64,000 nucleotides of DNA from positions 434,001 to 498,000 of the forward strand of contig VNKQ01000015.1 of NCBI GenBank assembly GCA_016508695.1. The letters are read 5' to 3'. The notes below the pieces were generated by a model, which worked only from the letters and a program-made list of their open reading frames with translations, was not told the DNA's origin and did not search any database. The position numbers and the translations under genes are program-made. The stretch's first letter is position 1. Every line of letters begins with the position of its first letter. Source of the DNA: Hyphodiscus hymeniophilus (Eukaryota > Ascomycota > Leotiomycetes > Helotiales > Hyphodiscaceae). Positions 34,601-48,364 of this stretch are shown one piece after another.

Positions 34601-37600
34601 TAAGGTAATAAGAGTTAATATAAGGAAGGGAATTGTTTTGTAAGTAGTATTATAAAAAGCCTAAGATTATAATCCCGAGGAGTATACCTCTAGGGATAAT
34701 TATAATAGCGGTTATAATATCTATTATAACTTAGCTAGGACAAGTAGTCTATTAACGTTTAAAGATATACTTATAAAGATATATATATAAAACCTCACGG
34801 ATATTTATTCTTAGAAATAACGTATATATATATAAATATATTAAAGATTTTCTCGAGTTTATCTTAGGTAATTTTTCTTAATATAAAGCTAATAAGATTA
34901 ATAGAGATATTAAATTACCGAAGTTAGCTTTAACTAAATAATAATAAGTGCGTTAAGATAATAGGTTAAACCCCTAACTAATTTGTGTGATTGTCTTTAT
35001 TGTCTTATAGACTATATTAATAACCGTTTTGTCTTAGGGCTTGTTTCTAATATATTATCTCGACTTATAAATTATATTAATAATAGCTTTCCCTAGTATA
35101 ATATATTATCTAAGCCTTTTACTATTACTTTATACGTATAAAATAACTAGTGGCTATACAAGACTAAAAGTAGTAGTATTATCATAGTAGAATTCCTTTA
35201 GTAAACTATAATATAGCACGTGTTTACTATAAGGATCTGGCTATTATATAGGCATATAAGATTAACCCTATGAAATTAGGAAGTCACCTTGAGACTTATA
35301 ATATATATAAACTATTATTTCAAACGCTACGACTATATTATAAGTATAGGGAATTAGCACCTATAATAAGCTTACTAATAGAAGTCCTTAAGAGAATCGA
35401 AGACGAGATCTTTAAAGCGTATATGGCCGAGTTAATGCCTTAATGGGAATAGGAATATTCTTGCTTTTAAGAATAATACTAGCCAATTAACTATTATATA
35501 TTTAATAAGATTACCGAATTTTTAATAATAATTAAGCTTAATCCTTATAAATAATTCCTTAATACTATAGCCGACTCAGGGACTTATAAATCTAGATATA
35601 ACGACTTCTAGTATAACTAGAGATATAAACTAGACCCTCTTAGTAGTCCGCCACCTTAAAAGAATTATATTGGTATTATAAAAAATATAAGGAACCTTAT
35701 TTATTCCTTAAGCTCCTTCGGATGAGTATAATTTCGTGGATTACACTATAATACTATATTTTTTCGGATGCTTACTCTATAATATAACTACTTAAAAAGG
35801 ACTTTAGCCTCGATATATTAGCTGGCTATTATAAATTCTTTAATTTCAAGAAGACTATTAGTTACTTAATACTACTAATGTCACTCTTAGAGTATAGCGA
35901 GTTATTTATGCGTAAGCTATTAAATAAGTAGACGTCCTATATAGCTTACGATATAAATACAATGTGGGAACCGCTTAGTAAAGGCCCGTTTCACGCGGCG
36001 ATAAAGGCTTTGCACTTAGAAACTAATAATACTAAAGGTCTAAACCTTTATTAAAAGCTTTGTATATCGTAATTAGCTTACTTTAGATAGTAGGTTCTCG
36101 ATTTTATTAGTTTATAAAGCCTATTCTCGTTTACCTAAGAGGACTTGAGATTAAAGGGGACGAGGAAGATCTAGATTTACCTTTAGAGTATAAGGAGGAT
36201 AGAGATTTTTTTTAAGAGGCGTTTAATATATATTTGGAATATAAATTATTTCTATTATATAATCGAATTATATACCCTTTTGGGATCTTAGTATAAGTTA
36301 ACCTTGCTTTGTACTTAGTAAATACTAAATATAACGTATATAGATTATATATATTCTATTTCTAACACTCTTACCAAATAATCCTAGGCTATCCATTGAA
36401 ATTAAGACATATATAGTAACTCTACATAATACCTGATATCACAGAGATAGTTACTATTAGAAGGTATTTCGTTGCCTCTAGCTAACTAAATAAGCGATTC
36501 CGCGAAGTCTATTATCCTAAGATATTGTTTTATACTCTCCGCTACTTTTTAGCTAGTATTTATAGAGTAGTCGAGGTAAAATATTATAATACGCGTTAAA
36601 AGCTATTTCCTCTATTATAATAGTATAAAAGTCGAGCTACTCTACGTTTTCTAGGATATAACTCTTTCTAATTAAGACATCTCTTAATATTTGTCTAACT
36701 AACTAAAGATCTCGTATATTAGTATTAGCCTTTATAGCTTTATATAAGTAAGTATTTACTAGATTATTCTTAGTATAATCTTATATAGTAATATTCTAGG
36801 ACTTACTAAGTTTAAATCCTTCTCTAGTAACTAGTATATACTTAATAGTAAAATCACTACAAGATAAGTTATAATTAACTAGAAACTTGAGTGCGTTTAA
36901 GATTTCTACTAGTTAGTATAAAGTATCCTATAGCTTTTGTAACTTAACTTATATCTTTGTATATCTTATGCGCGTTTAAGATAAACTATAGATATTAGGC
37001 TACCGCTATTATAATAGTAATAAATAATAGGGGTTTCGAGATATATAGCTTATACTATCTTTTGGGATTATTCTCGTATTTATTAGCGTTAGTAGGTAGC
37101 TAATGGCTAATACTAGGGTTACTATTATTAAAGCCGATAATATTAATATGTTTAAGTATATGTAATTTGTTCTATTTGCTTATAGTCTTCGAGGTATTAA
37201 TCTAAATAACGCCTAGTATTAACTTATATGTTATGAGCCTTATTTAAATGCCCCCGAACTCAAAGTTACTATTAATATAATTATAGTTAAGAGTAGGATT
37301 TAAGGCGCTAATTAGTTACTTAATAACTAATAACTCTTTTTCAATATTTTAATCTTAGTCTATACCTCTTAAGTGCTATATACCTGTGGCTTGCCTAAAT
37401 ATCGCTTTTAAAGTAGGCATTATCTTATTACTTTCTATTTGGCTAATAAGGCAACGCCGGGTTTTATAGAATTATAGTCTATTTGAAGTATAATATAGAG
37501 TTGGTATATATTTCGAAACGCTTATAAACCCATAGCAAATTAATAATAAATAACTCCTCGTTATTAAAACTTTGGGAAAACGGCGCTTGCTTAGATTAAA

Positions 37601-37923
37601 CTATGTTTATATACTAATTTACTAGGAAGGACTCGCTTATTATAAGCCGTTCCGCTAACCTTAATTAACCCTTACCCCGCTATATATGCCCTACCTCGGT
37701 TAACCTATTAATAAGTGCTTGTTTAGTCTACCGCCCTCGAAAGTTTACTAATAGTCTAGGTAATAAAACAGAGAAAAGTAATAAAAACTTAATAATAAGC
37801 TAAATAAGAGCTGAATTTAATATTATATCACGTAGAATTCTTGCGTAGGTAAGAAAGACAAGAGTAGCAAATATTAGCTTATATTATAACTAAACGAATT
37901 TTAATCCAAATTAGTAATATATT

Positions 37924-38378
37924 AGAATATTCTCATAGAAATTTCTAAGACTTTTTGGGTAAGGTATTTCGTTAGCGAAATATTCTAAGATACGGCTAAT
38001 ATCTTATATAGAATATTCTTATATATAGAATATTCTACTTAGGATATTAGCGCATCTTAGAATATTTTAGTTAGTAGAATATTTTATTAGGGGAATAATC
38101 TGAGATTTGGCTAATATTTCGGGTAGAATATTCTAATTAGTAGAATACTCTAAGATTTGGCTGAGATTTGGGTAGAATATTCTAGTTGGCAGAATATTCT
38201 TATAGGCAGAATATTCTATTAGCGGAATACTTTACGATTCGGCTAATATCTTAAGTAGAATATTCTACTAATAGAATACTCTAAAATACGGCTAAACCTA
38301 TATATAGAATATTCCTACCCTTAGAATATTCTACTAGTAGAATATTATACCTTATTAATACCTAGAGTAGAATATTCT
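37924..38378. repeat. Array of AGAATATTCT palindromes
   Basis: Ten perfect copies of the palindrome AGAATATTCT begin at 37924, 38010, 38027, 38125, 38174, 38191, 38208, 38257, 38323 and 38369, with several one-mismatch variants between. Spacings of exactly 17 bp (38010/38027; 38174/38191/38208) and 49 bp (38125/38174; 38208/38257) recur. A second motif, GAT(A/T)(C/T)GGCTAATAT, is interspersed about five times. The structure is a higher-order minisatellite. The palindrome fits the heat-shock-element pattern nGAAnnTTCn, but the setting in decayed DNA argues against a simple promoter role. Confidence 0.85.
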
Positions 38379-38562
38379 ACTTATAGAAAATTCTTAGACT
38401 AATAAAGTATAATAGTAGCAAATAACTAAATATTATTATAGTCTAGAAATAGATTCTAATCTAGGGTAGGGAAAATACAAATGTAAATAAGAGATAATAA
38501 CTACTAAATGTACGTGCTAAAACTATAATTTACTTGTCTTAGTTTATAAGTAAGTATATAAG

Positions 38563-41500
38563 ATGTCTAGCCAAATAGCGTTCCCTAATAATACTAAATC
38601 CCTAGATCGCTCCCGCGAGATAGCGCGCCTTAGTATAGCCCTAGTTAGGCTAGAGAACTTATTATATTAATCTCTTAAAGAATAGCCCCGAATTCTACTT
38701 TAGCTAAGAAAGACCGAGTATTAACTAAGAGAATTTAGACTTTAAGGATACTTTCTAAACGTTTATAAAAATTATATTAAGGCCGAAATTTCTTAGCCGG
38801 TTCTAGCTATTACCCTAGCCTAGTCCGAATTAACGATTAGTAATCTTTAAGACGCGGGGCATATTAAGCGTCTTTATCTTCCGGAAGGCACTCTTTTAAC
38901 GCATTATTATAGATAATATTAATTAGAAGCTATAAAGTAGTATATTTATTTATATAACGAGTAGTAGGTAGTCGAGCTTTATAGTAAAGGTACATATAAG
39001 CCTTTAACGCTAATATAAGTAAATCTTATAATAATATAAAGAGATAGGATAATAAGTGTTATATATAAGAGTAAGACTATAATATCGAGTCGATTCTATA
39101 TAATAATAGAACCGTCTTCTAATTCCTAAATACAGAGCCTAACTAGAGGATAGCATAGCGGTTAAAGGACGCGGAGAATAACCTTAAAGCTATAGAGAAG
39201 AGGCTAGCTTTATATAAGGGCTTTATATCTCTAAGACCGTTTATTAGTCTCTGGGTATCTTTTTAGAAAAGTACTTTATATTAGTATAAATCGCTTAGAT
39301 ATAATAAAGTAAGTATAATTCCCTTAGTATATATAATACTAATATACTATCTTAGGAACTAATACGATATTTAGACTATATTAAGTACGTCTAGACCTTA
39401 ATACTTAATAGTAACAAAGAGCTTATATATAATCTAGATCCTAAGACTATAAAGTTGTTTAAAGGGAGGGCCCCTAAAACGTTATTAGCCGATAAAGACT
39501 TTATTACCTAAGCTATCGAGAGTAAAAGTGCATTTTTATTATTATATAATAATATTAAAAGATTAGGACTACTATAGAATATTATTACTATTAATAGGAT
39601 AATCCCCTCGATTAAGACGCTTGCCAAGGATTCCTTATACTTAAAAGACTATGCGAAAGTAATACGGACGCTTATTAACTTAATAGAGTATTATATAAGA
39701 GAAGTAATATAATATATATAGCGTAGATATAAAGGAGACTATATAATATTAGAGAGTACTAATGGGTTAACCGAATATAGCAATATACAGATAGGCGACG
39801 ACGAGAGATTTGAGATAGCGTACGTTTAATTATAAATATTCGCTATACGTAATTTTTATTACCTTATAAACCTCGTCCCGAAGTCGAATAATAAACAAAA
39901 GGTGCCGAGTATTGGCCTAGACCCCTAATACCTTCTTGAATTTGCTAGGCTCGCGAACGCCCTTAGATTTAAGTCTAATACAATTACTAGTATTCTTAAC
40001 GCTAATATAGATCGAGAGTATATTAGGAATATACTTATAATAACTAGGCCGCTAGACAAATACGATTATAATCTCGAATTAGAAATCACAAGCTATTACT
40101 AGCTTTTAACCTATATTAGTAGTAGGTAGTAAGAACTCCTTAGGCCACTAGTCTAGACTATTACGCTCTCGAATATCAAGGTAAAACAATAGTATAAGAG
40201 ACTATATAACTAGGCACTCTAAGATTACGTTCTTTATTTCTTTTTATATAATATTTGTGAAATACTAGAGAGTAGTAAGTACGTTATAAATCTATTTATT
40301 AAGCGAAGCATTATACTCTCTTTTTTTTTTATCCCACTACTATTTCCTAAGGCTAGTCGTTATAGTAATAAGATAGAGGGGGTAATTATAAATACTCGTA
40401 GTATATTATAATAGTAACGTGACTATAATTAGACTTATTAAGCAACGAGTTAAGCCTAGACAAATAGGTCAGTCAAGGATATAACTTAAAATACTATACT
40501 TATATCGCGCTTAGAAAAGTATAAAAGATAGGTCGCAGAATAACAAAGTGAGATCTCTCTTTATAAAGTAAAGTTATTAGAGACTTAAACAAATTCTAAA
40601 CGGCTACTTACCGAGGTTTAACCGTACTAGAATAAGATTAAAGAATTAAAGACTATTAACCTCGATTAGTTACGCGAAAATTCGCAAGTATATCTCGAAT
40701 TAGCTAAGAAGTAATAGAAGATAGAGACTCTTAAAAGGATAATTATAGGTTATAAATTTGCTTGCGAAATTTAAGTTATATAAGTAAAGTAGTACTAAGA
40801 CGAATAAGAAATAGCGATTAAACTAGAGAAATCTCGTTTTATAATCGTAGAATTCGAGTGTAAGATCTCGGAGTATAAGTCTAAGAGTAATAGGTAAGTA
40901 TTGTAATAGAGTTATTATAATAGTAGCTTATTATATATTTATAATAAGTAATAGTAGAATTAAAGGCATTATAGTCGAGAACTATTTAATAGGAGAGGGG
41001 TAACTTATAAAGGCTAAAAGATATTAATACTAGAGTAATATCTTAAGGCTTTTAAGAAAGAGTCACCGAATTAGAGCTCGTTAGTTAATAGTAGGCTAAA
41101 GACCTAAAGAATTTTAAAGAGATAGTTATTATTAAGGGTAAGACCTTGGATATAATACTTATAAAGATTAAGGAGACTAGAGAAAAAGTAGACAAGATAA
41201 GTATAGCCTTTATAAGACGACTCTAGCTTAAGTAAAACTATAAAGATAGTAATTGCGAAACTATCTATTTAGATAAACTTTAATTTAAAGATTTTCTTAT
41301 AGCAAGAGTGTAATTTAATAAGATTAAAGACCTAAAAAGGTTAATCGCTAAGTTTATTACTCTTTATAACTAGAATAACCTAGCGTATAACGAAAATACT
41401 CGCGTAAAGATTCTCGAATAACAAAAGCTAATTTTGGGTAACTAGCTCGCCGTCGCAAATAGAATAAGAATAGGCGTCGAAATAGAGACCCCTAATCTCA

Positions 41501-42776
41501 AGCAAATACTAGTAGTCGTAAGTAAATGGGCTAGAGTCTTAGAACAAGAAGGTTAGGCTATTTATAACCTCTAAGTAAAACTAAATATAGCGAGGGCAAT
41601 TACTAAGAGCTAATAGCAAAAAGTAAAACGTATTAAATAGCTCGAGAAAGAGCTTATAAAGGTAAAGAAATAGTTATACCAAGAATAAGTAATTACTAGA
41701 GACCTCGGAGAAAGCTTAAAGATAATATACGACGCTATATAAAAAGATATAAAACTTATAAGCGTCTTTAAAGGAGAATTAGATATAGCCAAGGCAAAGA
41801 ATAAAGTATTACTCTAGTAAGGGAAGGTAGCTATTATAAAGCTTATAATAGAATTAAATACGATTAAGGCAAAAGCTAAAACCTTGCGGAAAGAAGTAAA
41901 ACGAGTTTGTAGGCTAGAGACAAAATTAAATAATTTAAGAATAGTATTATAAGCAATAGGTAGTATACAAGCGGAACTAGAGAAGACGAGATAAGACTTA
42001 GAAGACTTGAGGCAAGTATTAAGCTCGTATATTAAGGATCTGAAATTAGCTAAGGCTAAAGTTAATAAGAGACTAGAGACCTCGAAGAGTTAAGTAACTA
42101 GCTTAGAAAAAGACTTAGAAGTAACGCAGTAATCTATTAAAGAGAGGGAAAGAGAATTAGCAAGCCTAAAGCTTAAGATTAATAATAAAAACGAGCACAT
42201 AAGGTTATTAAAGGTATAACTATTTAAAACGAACCGCCTAATATAACTAGAGAAAGAGAAAGAGAAACTCGAGGCCAAGTAAAAGGAGATTCAAGCTATG
42301 TTAACCGAGACAAGAGTATTAAATAGCTAGGATCTTAGGGAACTTATATAACGGGAAGTGTAAGTCGATACTAGCCTCTTATATATTAAAAAGAAAATAG
42401 TTATAATAGGATTAGACGTTATAAGATATATAAAGTATAGAGTACGCTTCGAAAGCTCTAAAACAAGCCGTTAGACAAGCGTAGACTATATTCTTATAAA
42501 AGACCTAGAAAAGAAATTTAAGGAATTATGTAATTAGGTTATTTATTGTTTTGTAAACAATACTATAATAGTAATAGAGCTCGGGAAGTACAAAGACTTC
42601 TTAGCAAATTAAAAGTATCTCGCTAATTATAGGGAATTCTTCTATTATAATTATAATCTACTACGGAAGAAATATCGCGGTTTAAATAATACGGGAGAAG
42701 ATTTGAAGAGTACTTTAAGAATTAGAGCCTAGGAACTAGTAAGACTTTGCGCTAAGTCTAAAGAATCCCGCGGCTA
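38563..42776 (+). pseudogene. Decayed coding relic with a long coiled-coil region
   Basis: The plus strand, starting at an ATG at 38,563, reads as a protein-like sequence interrupted by TAG and TAA codons where glutamine (CAG, CAA) would be expected. Between about 40,600 and 42,700 it is rich in Lys, Glu and Leu with heptad-like spacing, as in a long coiled coil. The frame moves at least once near 41,100, so indels or introns are present. No domain is recognised. It could be a transposon-borne gene or a duplicated host gene inactivated by RIP. The limits are approximate. Confidence 0.45.
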
Positions 42777-44949
42777 ATCCCCGTTTCCTCCTTTTTATCG
42801 CCTTTTATATATATTTCGAGGTAGTAAGAGGGATAAGTCGTAACGATATTAAGGTTTGGTTCTTTGTCTCGAGGGATCTATTATAATAATAGCCGTTTGA
42901 GTACTAGTAAAAGAAAGTTGCGATATAAGAGGGTTGGCTAGTATGCGGTACTAATATAAGCTAGGCCCTAGCCCTTGGGTAATCGCAAATAAAGATCGTT
43001 ATGGATTTGATCTAACGATTGACTTAATCTAATATTGAATTTTAGTGCGGGGCTATTCTTTTTTACCTTGCGTTAACCGAATTAGATTAGGCTTACCGTT
43101 TGACTTTACGATATACTATTTTCGTATATACCCATTCTGGTAAGGAGGGCTTACTCTCTAAAGGGAGGGGATCTCTCTAATATAGTATTATTAGGACTAA
43201 GTCTAACGAATCTTAATAGTTAGGTCAATTGTCAAATAAGAGTATTATCTCGATTATAACTAACTTATTTTACTTAGATTCCGCCTAGTATTATAAAACT
43301 TACAAACGGAGTAGTAATAAGCTAAACTATTGCTAACCCTTATAATTAAACCTTCGGCGGGTTAATATTCACTTTAGTAATACCTTAATTTAGTAGCTTA
43401 CGCTCTATTATATGAGTATGACTAGTCATTTAGTAGTAAGCCATTAAGTAGTATCTCAACTTACTAACTCACATTTTCGAGTCTCTTAGTCGAGTTATTC
43501 CCAAAGCTCGTTAGTTATAAGTCTCTATATTTTCTCGAGAGCGTTGCGTAATTATTATAAAGGGATTTAAGGAGTCTAAAGACGTAACTTGAGATTAAAG
43601 AAGTATATACTATTTATAAAGGCAAGATATAAGAATTAAAGATAAGCTCTAAGGAAGAAGAGATAGCGGCCGTTTTAGTTAAGCTAGGTATATACTCGCT
43701 TATAACCCTAGTAGTAGCCCGTTTTTCTTACTAGCGATTGAGGATTATAGTAACTTGGGCATAAAAGAGGGTTATAAGTAAATAGAGTAATGCGAAAAAC
43801 AAGTAACCTAGGGAGTAAAGCCTTAATACTACCTCTCTATAGGATCTCTTAATAACTTATAATGCTTGTTTGTCGTAGTTCTTTACTTCGAAGTAGATCT
43901 CTTTAAGAATCTCTCTTTAATTATTATAATTAACTTTAATACTTTTTTCTATCTCTATACTATATACTAAAAGAATATTACTATATCTTTGCTTATTGCG
44001 TTAGGTCCCCACTTTTAGAATTAAGAGCTATTAGTATAGTTATAGTTTCTATTTACTTTATTTTCTTTTTTCTATAGTATAGCCACCTTATTAAATGCAA
44101 ATCCGCGTCTTTCTTCTGTGGCTCCTCTAATAGTTTCCCATGCCTTTTTTCAGCCCGCGTACCGCGTCTCTTAGCCTAGTTTCCAGGTTGTTTCTCTTTT
44201 CTAGCCTCTAGGGTGCCTCCTTTTTTTTAAGCGGATTATATAGTACTTCTTCCATATCCTCGATACGCACTTGAATAATATATATTAAATATAATAGTGT
44301 TTTACCTAGCTAAGAAGGTCCTTAGTACTAGGGGTAAGTATCGCCCTTACTCTATTATTTATCGCTTGATGACTAGAGGTAACTAGAGTCAAAATTAGCG
44401 ATCAACTATTTTTGATCGGGATTACTAAGATCAAGCTAATAGCCTTTAAAGTAGCTGATATATATTAGCGCTTCGATTATTCCGAATAGTATTATTTATA
44501 CTTATAGAATTATTATTATTATAGTAGTTATCCTTGAGCTATCGCTTACTTATTTTATATAACCTAGGCTAACGGCTATTAATTTTCGTGACTATAGTTA
44601 TAAAGAATTGCAAAGTGTACTATATTATATAATAACTAACTATTTTGATTCCCGGTTATTATAAATACTATCTCTAGTACATTAAAGCTACTTTTAAAAG
44701 TAGAATTTCTAGAAATAGCTATACTCTCTAACGTATACTAATTTGTATTTAAAATAGTAATTAAAGAGTGCTTAAATCTAAGGTAAGAGAGTCGAGATAG
44801 AGATATAAGACTCTTAGAGTAATCTTCTTAGATAAAAGAATTAGTAAAGTAAGATTAACTTTTATATATTATTAACTTTTAAGTAATATTGACTTCTATA
44901 TATTAATATCTCACCTTACTACTAAGAAACTAGTCTCAAAACGTAACTA

Positions 44950-47050
44950 TAGCGGATATTATACTTAATAGGACTAATACTATTACGGCGGCTTAAATAG
45001 GCAAGGGTAGAGGGACTATTTAATTTAATAGCCTCGCGACCCTAAAGCCGACCCCTGGCCTAAATATAAAGCAAATCGCTACCAATTAACTACGTTAGAG
45101 TATAAAAATTTCGGAGCTTAAGAAAGTTCTTAGTATTAAAGTTAATCGTCGTTTTAATTAGGTAAAGAAGATTAAGAAGATTTACTTAGTAAAGGCCCTA
45201 ATTGCTATAAAGAATAAAGGCGATTGGTCAAGTAAGTAAACCTCCTTAAATAACGTAGATTACTTTGTTTAATCTATATATTAATATTAATAATAGTATA
45301 CGTAGTAATAGGTATTAGTAAAGAGTAAATAAATAAAATAAACTAATAGCTCAAATTAATTCCTAATTAGATAAATCCTAGCTATACTTTAATATTGCCT
45401 AAAGGAGTATAATATAAAAAAGCTATATCCCTAGAGGAGATTAAGTAGATTATTAGTATAAAGAATATTCCTAGGGTTAATTAGCTTGAGGAGATTAAGT
45501 AGATTTATATAATAAAGGCTTTATAGATTTCTCGGGATAAGGAGGCTTAGTAAAGTAAGTCGAGATCTTTGTAACTTGCTATTCGTTAATTAAGAGTACT
45601 AGAACTATAAGTTGCGATTAAGGCATTAGGAATTACTAGAGGCTAAATAAAAGCAACAAACTACGAGTTAAAACTAATTTAAGATAAGAAAGTAAACGAG
45701 GATATAAAAGATCAAGAAGCTATAGCCTTTATCTAAGAAGTCTATACGCGCGTTATACTTATTATAGAAAAGATCTTAAGCGGTAATAATAATAATAAGC
45801 TTTATATAGAAATTCTAGATATAAATAATACTATAGTAAGCTAGTAATAGAGCTATCCCGATAAAGAGAATATAATCGACTTAATCGATATAAAGAGAAT
45901 TAAGGATATTATAATTAAGGCTTATTTCTAGGCTATAAAGTTTAAAAAAGATCCTATTAACGCAAGAGTAAAAGAATAGTTTCTTAGTAGAGTATAGGAA
46001 CTTACTAAGCTAGTCAGGCGAGCTCTTATCTTAGTACTTAGATATTAAAGCTATTGCCTAAAGCGCTAAAGCCCCTATTATCTAGAGGAAATAGTACTAG
46101 ACCTACGGGTACTATTAGTACTACTCTTATAGGTACTACTCTTACAAGTACTACTCCCGCTAGTGTTATAGCTAGTAGTATTATAGATAATGGCACAGGT
46201 AGAACTAATATTAGTACGGACCCTTATAAATTAAACAAACTAAATATAAGAAAACCTAGCTTTACTAAAGATAAAGAAATAATTATGGGATATAAGTTTA
46301 AGTATTTTAGAAAGGGTAATAAAAAAGGCTAGGTATATAGCGGGCAACTCTTTGTCGCAATTAGACTATAAGCTTGCCCTTATATTAAGGTCCTTTCCCG
46401 TAAAGACTTTACTAAGAATACGGTTAACGTATATTTAAACTATTCTTATGCGATAGAGGTTAGTAGAAAGACTAAGAAAGATAAGTTTATTAAGATCCTC
46501 TATACTATAACCGAATCCTATAGACTAGAGCCACTAAAGAAACCCGTAATCTATATTTTATACGAGTAGAAAGAAGGAAATCCTATCTAGATATAGCGTA
46601 TAAACCTTTAAGATTAGGTAGAAAGTAAAAGGACTATAAATAACTTACTTTGAAAATATATAGAACGAGAAACAAGTAAGAGGGCCTAGTTCTATATAGC
46701 CTATAGTATTAACGAAGAACTAGAAAACCGAGATTGAGTTAAAGATAAGCGCGCTTATATCTATAGAAAAAAGGCTAACTTAACTTTAACTAAAGATAGA
46801 GCCTTTTTATTTGTTAGAGCGTTAGTCTCGCGATTAATTAAGGCCGAAGCGTAACTTATAATTAAGGTCGAAGCGTAGCTTATAAAGGTAATAGCGCAAG
46901 AAGGATTCGATCCGATTAGTTTTCTTTCTTTTATTACTTGGTATAAAAAGAAGTATAATATAAAGCTAGGCGTAGATCCTATAGAGTTAACAAAGTTAAT
47001 AGCTACGTTTAAAATAATTCAAGACGCGCTTAGCTTATAGCTGTTATTCT
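44950..47050 (+). pseudogene. Possible decayed coding relic, plus strand
   Basis: Protein-like stretches occur on the plus strand, including one intact run of 92 codons at 46,054-46,332 with a Thr/Ser-rich part followed by a Lys-rich part. Stops elsewhere are mainly TAG/TAA at positions compatible with former glutamines. No family is recognised. The composition of the block makes false coding signal likely, so this is tentative. Confidence 0.25.
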
Positions 47051-47339
47051 TTTCTCTAATTAGGTCTCAGAGTATTCCCTACTTTATATATAGCCCTTAG
47101 GACTTACTTATTATCTTCTTTTGTTAGATTTTCCTTTTCTTCTATATTTGTTTCGAGTTGTTATTTTGGATTTATATAGTATTATAGAGTATTTAGACTT
47201 AGTACCAATAGTACTCATTCTGATTATAGCTTTTCTAGTATATTACGTGTAAATAGCGTTATTATAAGATGCCTATCTTATAGCCTAATCTCACTTTATT
47301 ATTAAGATATATAATATATATCTCTTCCCTCGATAAGTA

Positions 47340-47640
47340 AAATGTTAGAAGTTCCTCCGCCGTGATATATTATCACGTGAGAAATTTTAACCTATTTTAT
47401 TGTATAATCGCATCCCGAGCAACTAGTATATATCGAAAACCGTATAAAGCAAAATAAATTTTTTGGTTGTAATAAGTTGGTTTTTTGGTTTGGTTGTTTC
47501 TGCCTCGGAAAATAGTTATTGCGAGAAGCTGGAGGTGGATCGTAGAGTATAGTTTGCAGTTATATAACTAACCCCCCTTTTTAAGTCTAAGCGAGGTAAT
47601 AATCACGTGCCTATTGCCGGATTTGCCGTAATAATAGAGG
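47340..47640. other. Less-mutated island between RIP-degenerated stretches
   Basis: CA and TG dinucleotides reappear, and there are runs of ggtttggttgttt type and two CACGTG hexamers (in tatcacgtgag near 47,373 and aatcacgtgcc near 47,603). It may be the terminal or non-repeated part of an element. No gene is visible. Confidence 0.35.
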
Positions 47641-47904
47641 ACCCACATATAAGATACTATTATAATATTAAATAATCTTTTGTCTCTTATTAATACTTCC
47701 GACTATATATTAAAACTAATTAGAAGTATAAATATAAAAATATCGACTAATATTCATTGACTTTTTTATTCTTTTATTAATAATTATAATCCTTATTAGA
47801 TCTTATCGACTTCCTTAGTTTATTTGTAATACGCATTAGATTCTAGGCATTCTAATTAATAGGATAAATTATACCTTACTTAAAGAAAAAAGTACCTAGG
47901 CTTT

Positions 47905-47912
47905 AATATAAC
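47905..47912. repeat. 8-bp target-site duplication, left copy
   Basis: AATATAAC directly precedes the left inverted end of the miniature element and is repeated exactly at 48357-48364. Confidence 0.8.
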
Positions 47913-48356
47913 TAGGCTGGCCGGACTAGACCGCGGTCTTTAGACCGGACCGGACCGAACCGTCTAACGGTCTGTAAAAATTATTTGGGACCGAACCGTT
48001 TATATAACGGTCCCCAAATTTATTTAAGACTAGACTGTAATAGTCCCAAAAAAATTTAGGGAGACTATTTATAATTTAATTAATTAAATATTAATTATTT
48101 TTTAATTTTAAATATTATATCATTACTCTTAAGTATTACTTTATAACTTTTATATAAAAACTTTTTTAATTTTATATACTAATAAAGACGGTCTAATTAT
48201 TTATAACAGTCTAGACTAAACCGAACCGTTTATAGACCAGACTATAAGACTATAGTCTAAATACGGTCCCCAAAACCCTAAATTTTGAGACCAGACCGTT
48301 CTACGGTCCCCAAAAAACCCTACGGTCTAGACCAGACCGGACCGTCGGCCAGCCTA
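47913..48356. mobile_element. hAT-like miniature inverted-repeat element, 444 bp
   Basis: The ends are perfect 11-bp inverted repeats: TAGGCTGGCCG at 47913-47923 and its complement at 48346-48356. The flanks are an exact 8-bp duplication AATATAAC. An 8-bp duplication and TAGG-type ends are typical of the hAT superfamily. The terminal 100 bp on each side are full of ACCGG/ACGGTC/GGTCTAGACC motifs in both orientations, and the centre is AT-rich and non-coding. Its ends keep CA, TG and CG, in contrast to the RIP-degenerated surroundings. It therefore either inserted after RIP or escaped because it is short. It encodes no transposase and would need one supplied in trans. Confidence 0.82.
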
Positions 48357-48364
48357 AATATAAC
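48357..48364. repeat. 8-bp target-site duplication, right copy
   Basis: AATATAAC directly follows the right inverted end of the miniature element and matches 47905-47912 without mismatch. Confidence 0.8.

Noticed and set aside
37924..38378. Interpretation of the palindrome array as a functional heat-shock promoter
   Set aside because: The motif matches, but the array lies in decayed DNA without an intact downstream gene; kept only as a hypothesis.
41610..42278. Minus-strand frames of 60 and 62 codons
   Set aside because: Antisense of the Lys/Glu-rich coiled-coil relic, which yields Ser/Phe/Leu-rich shadows.
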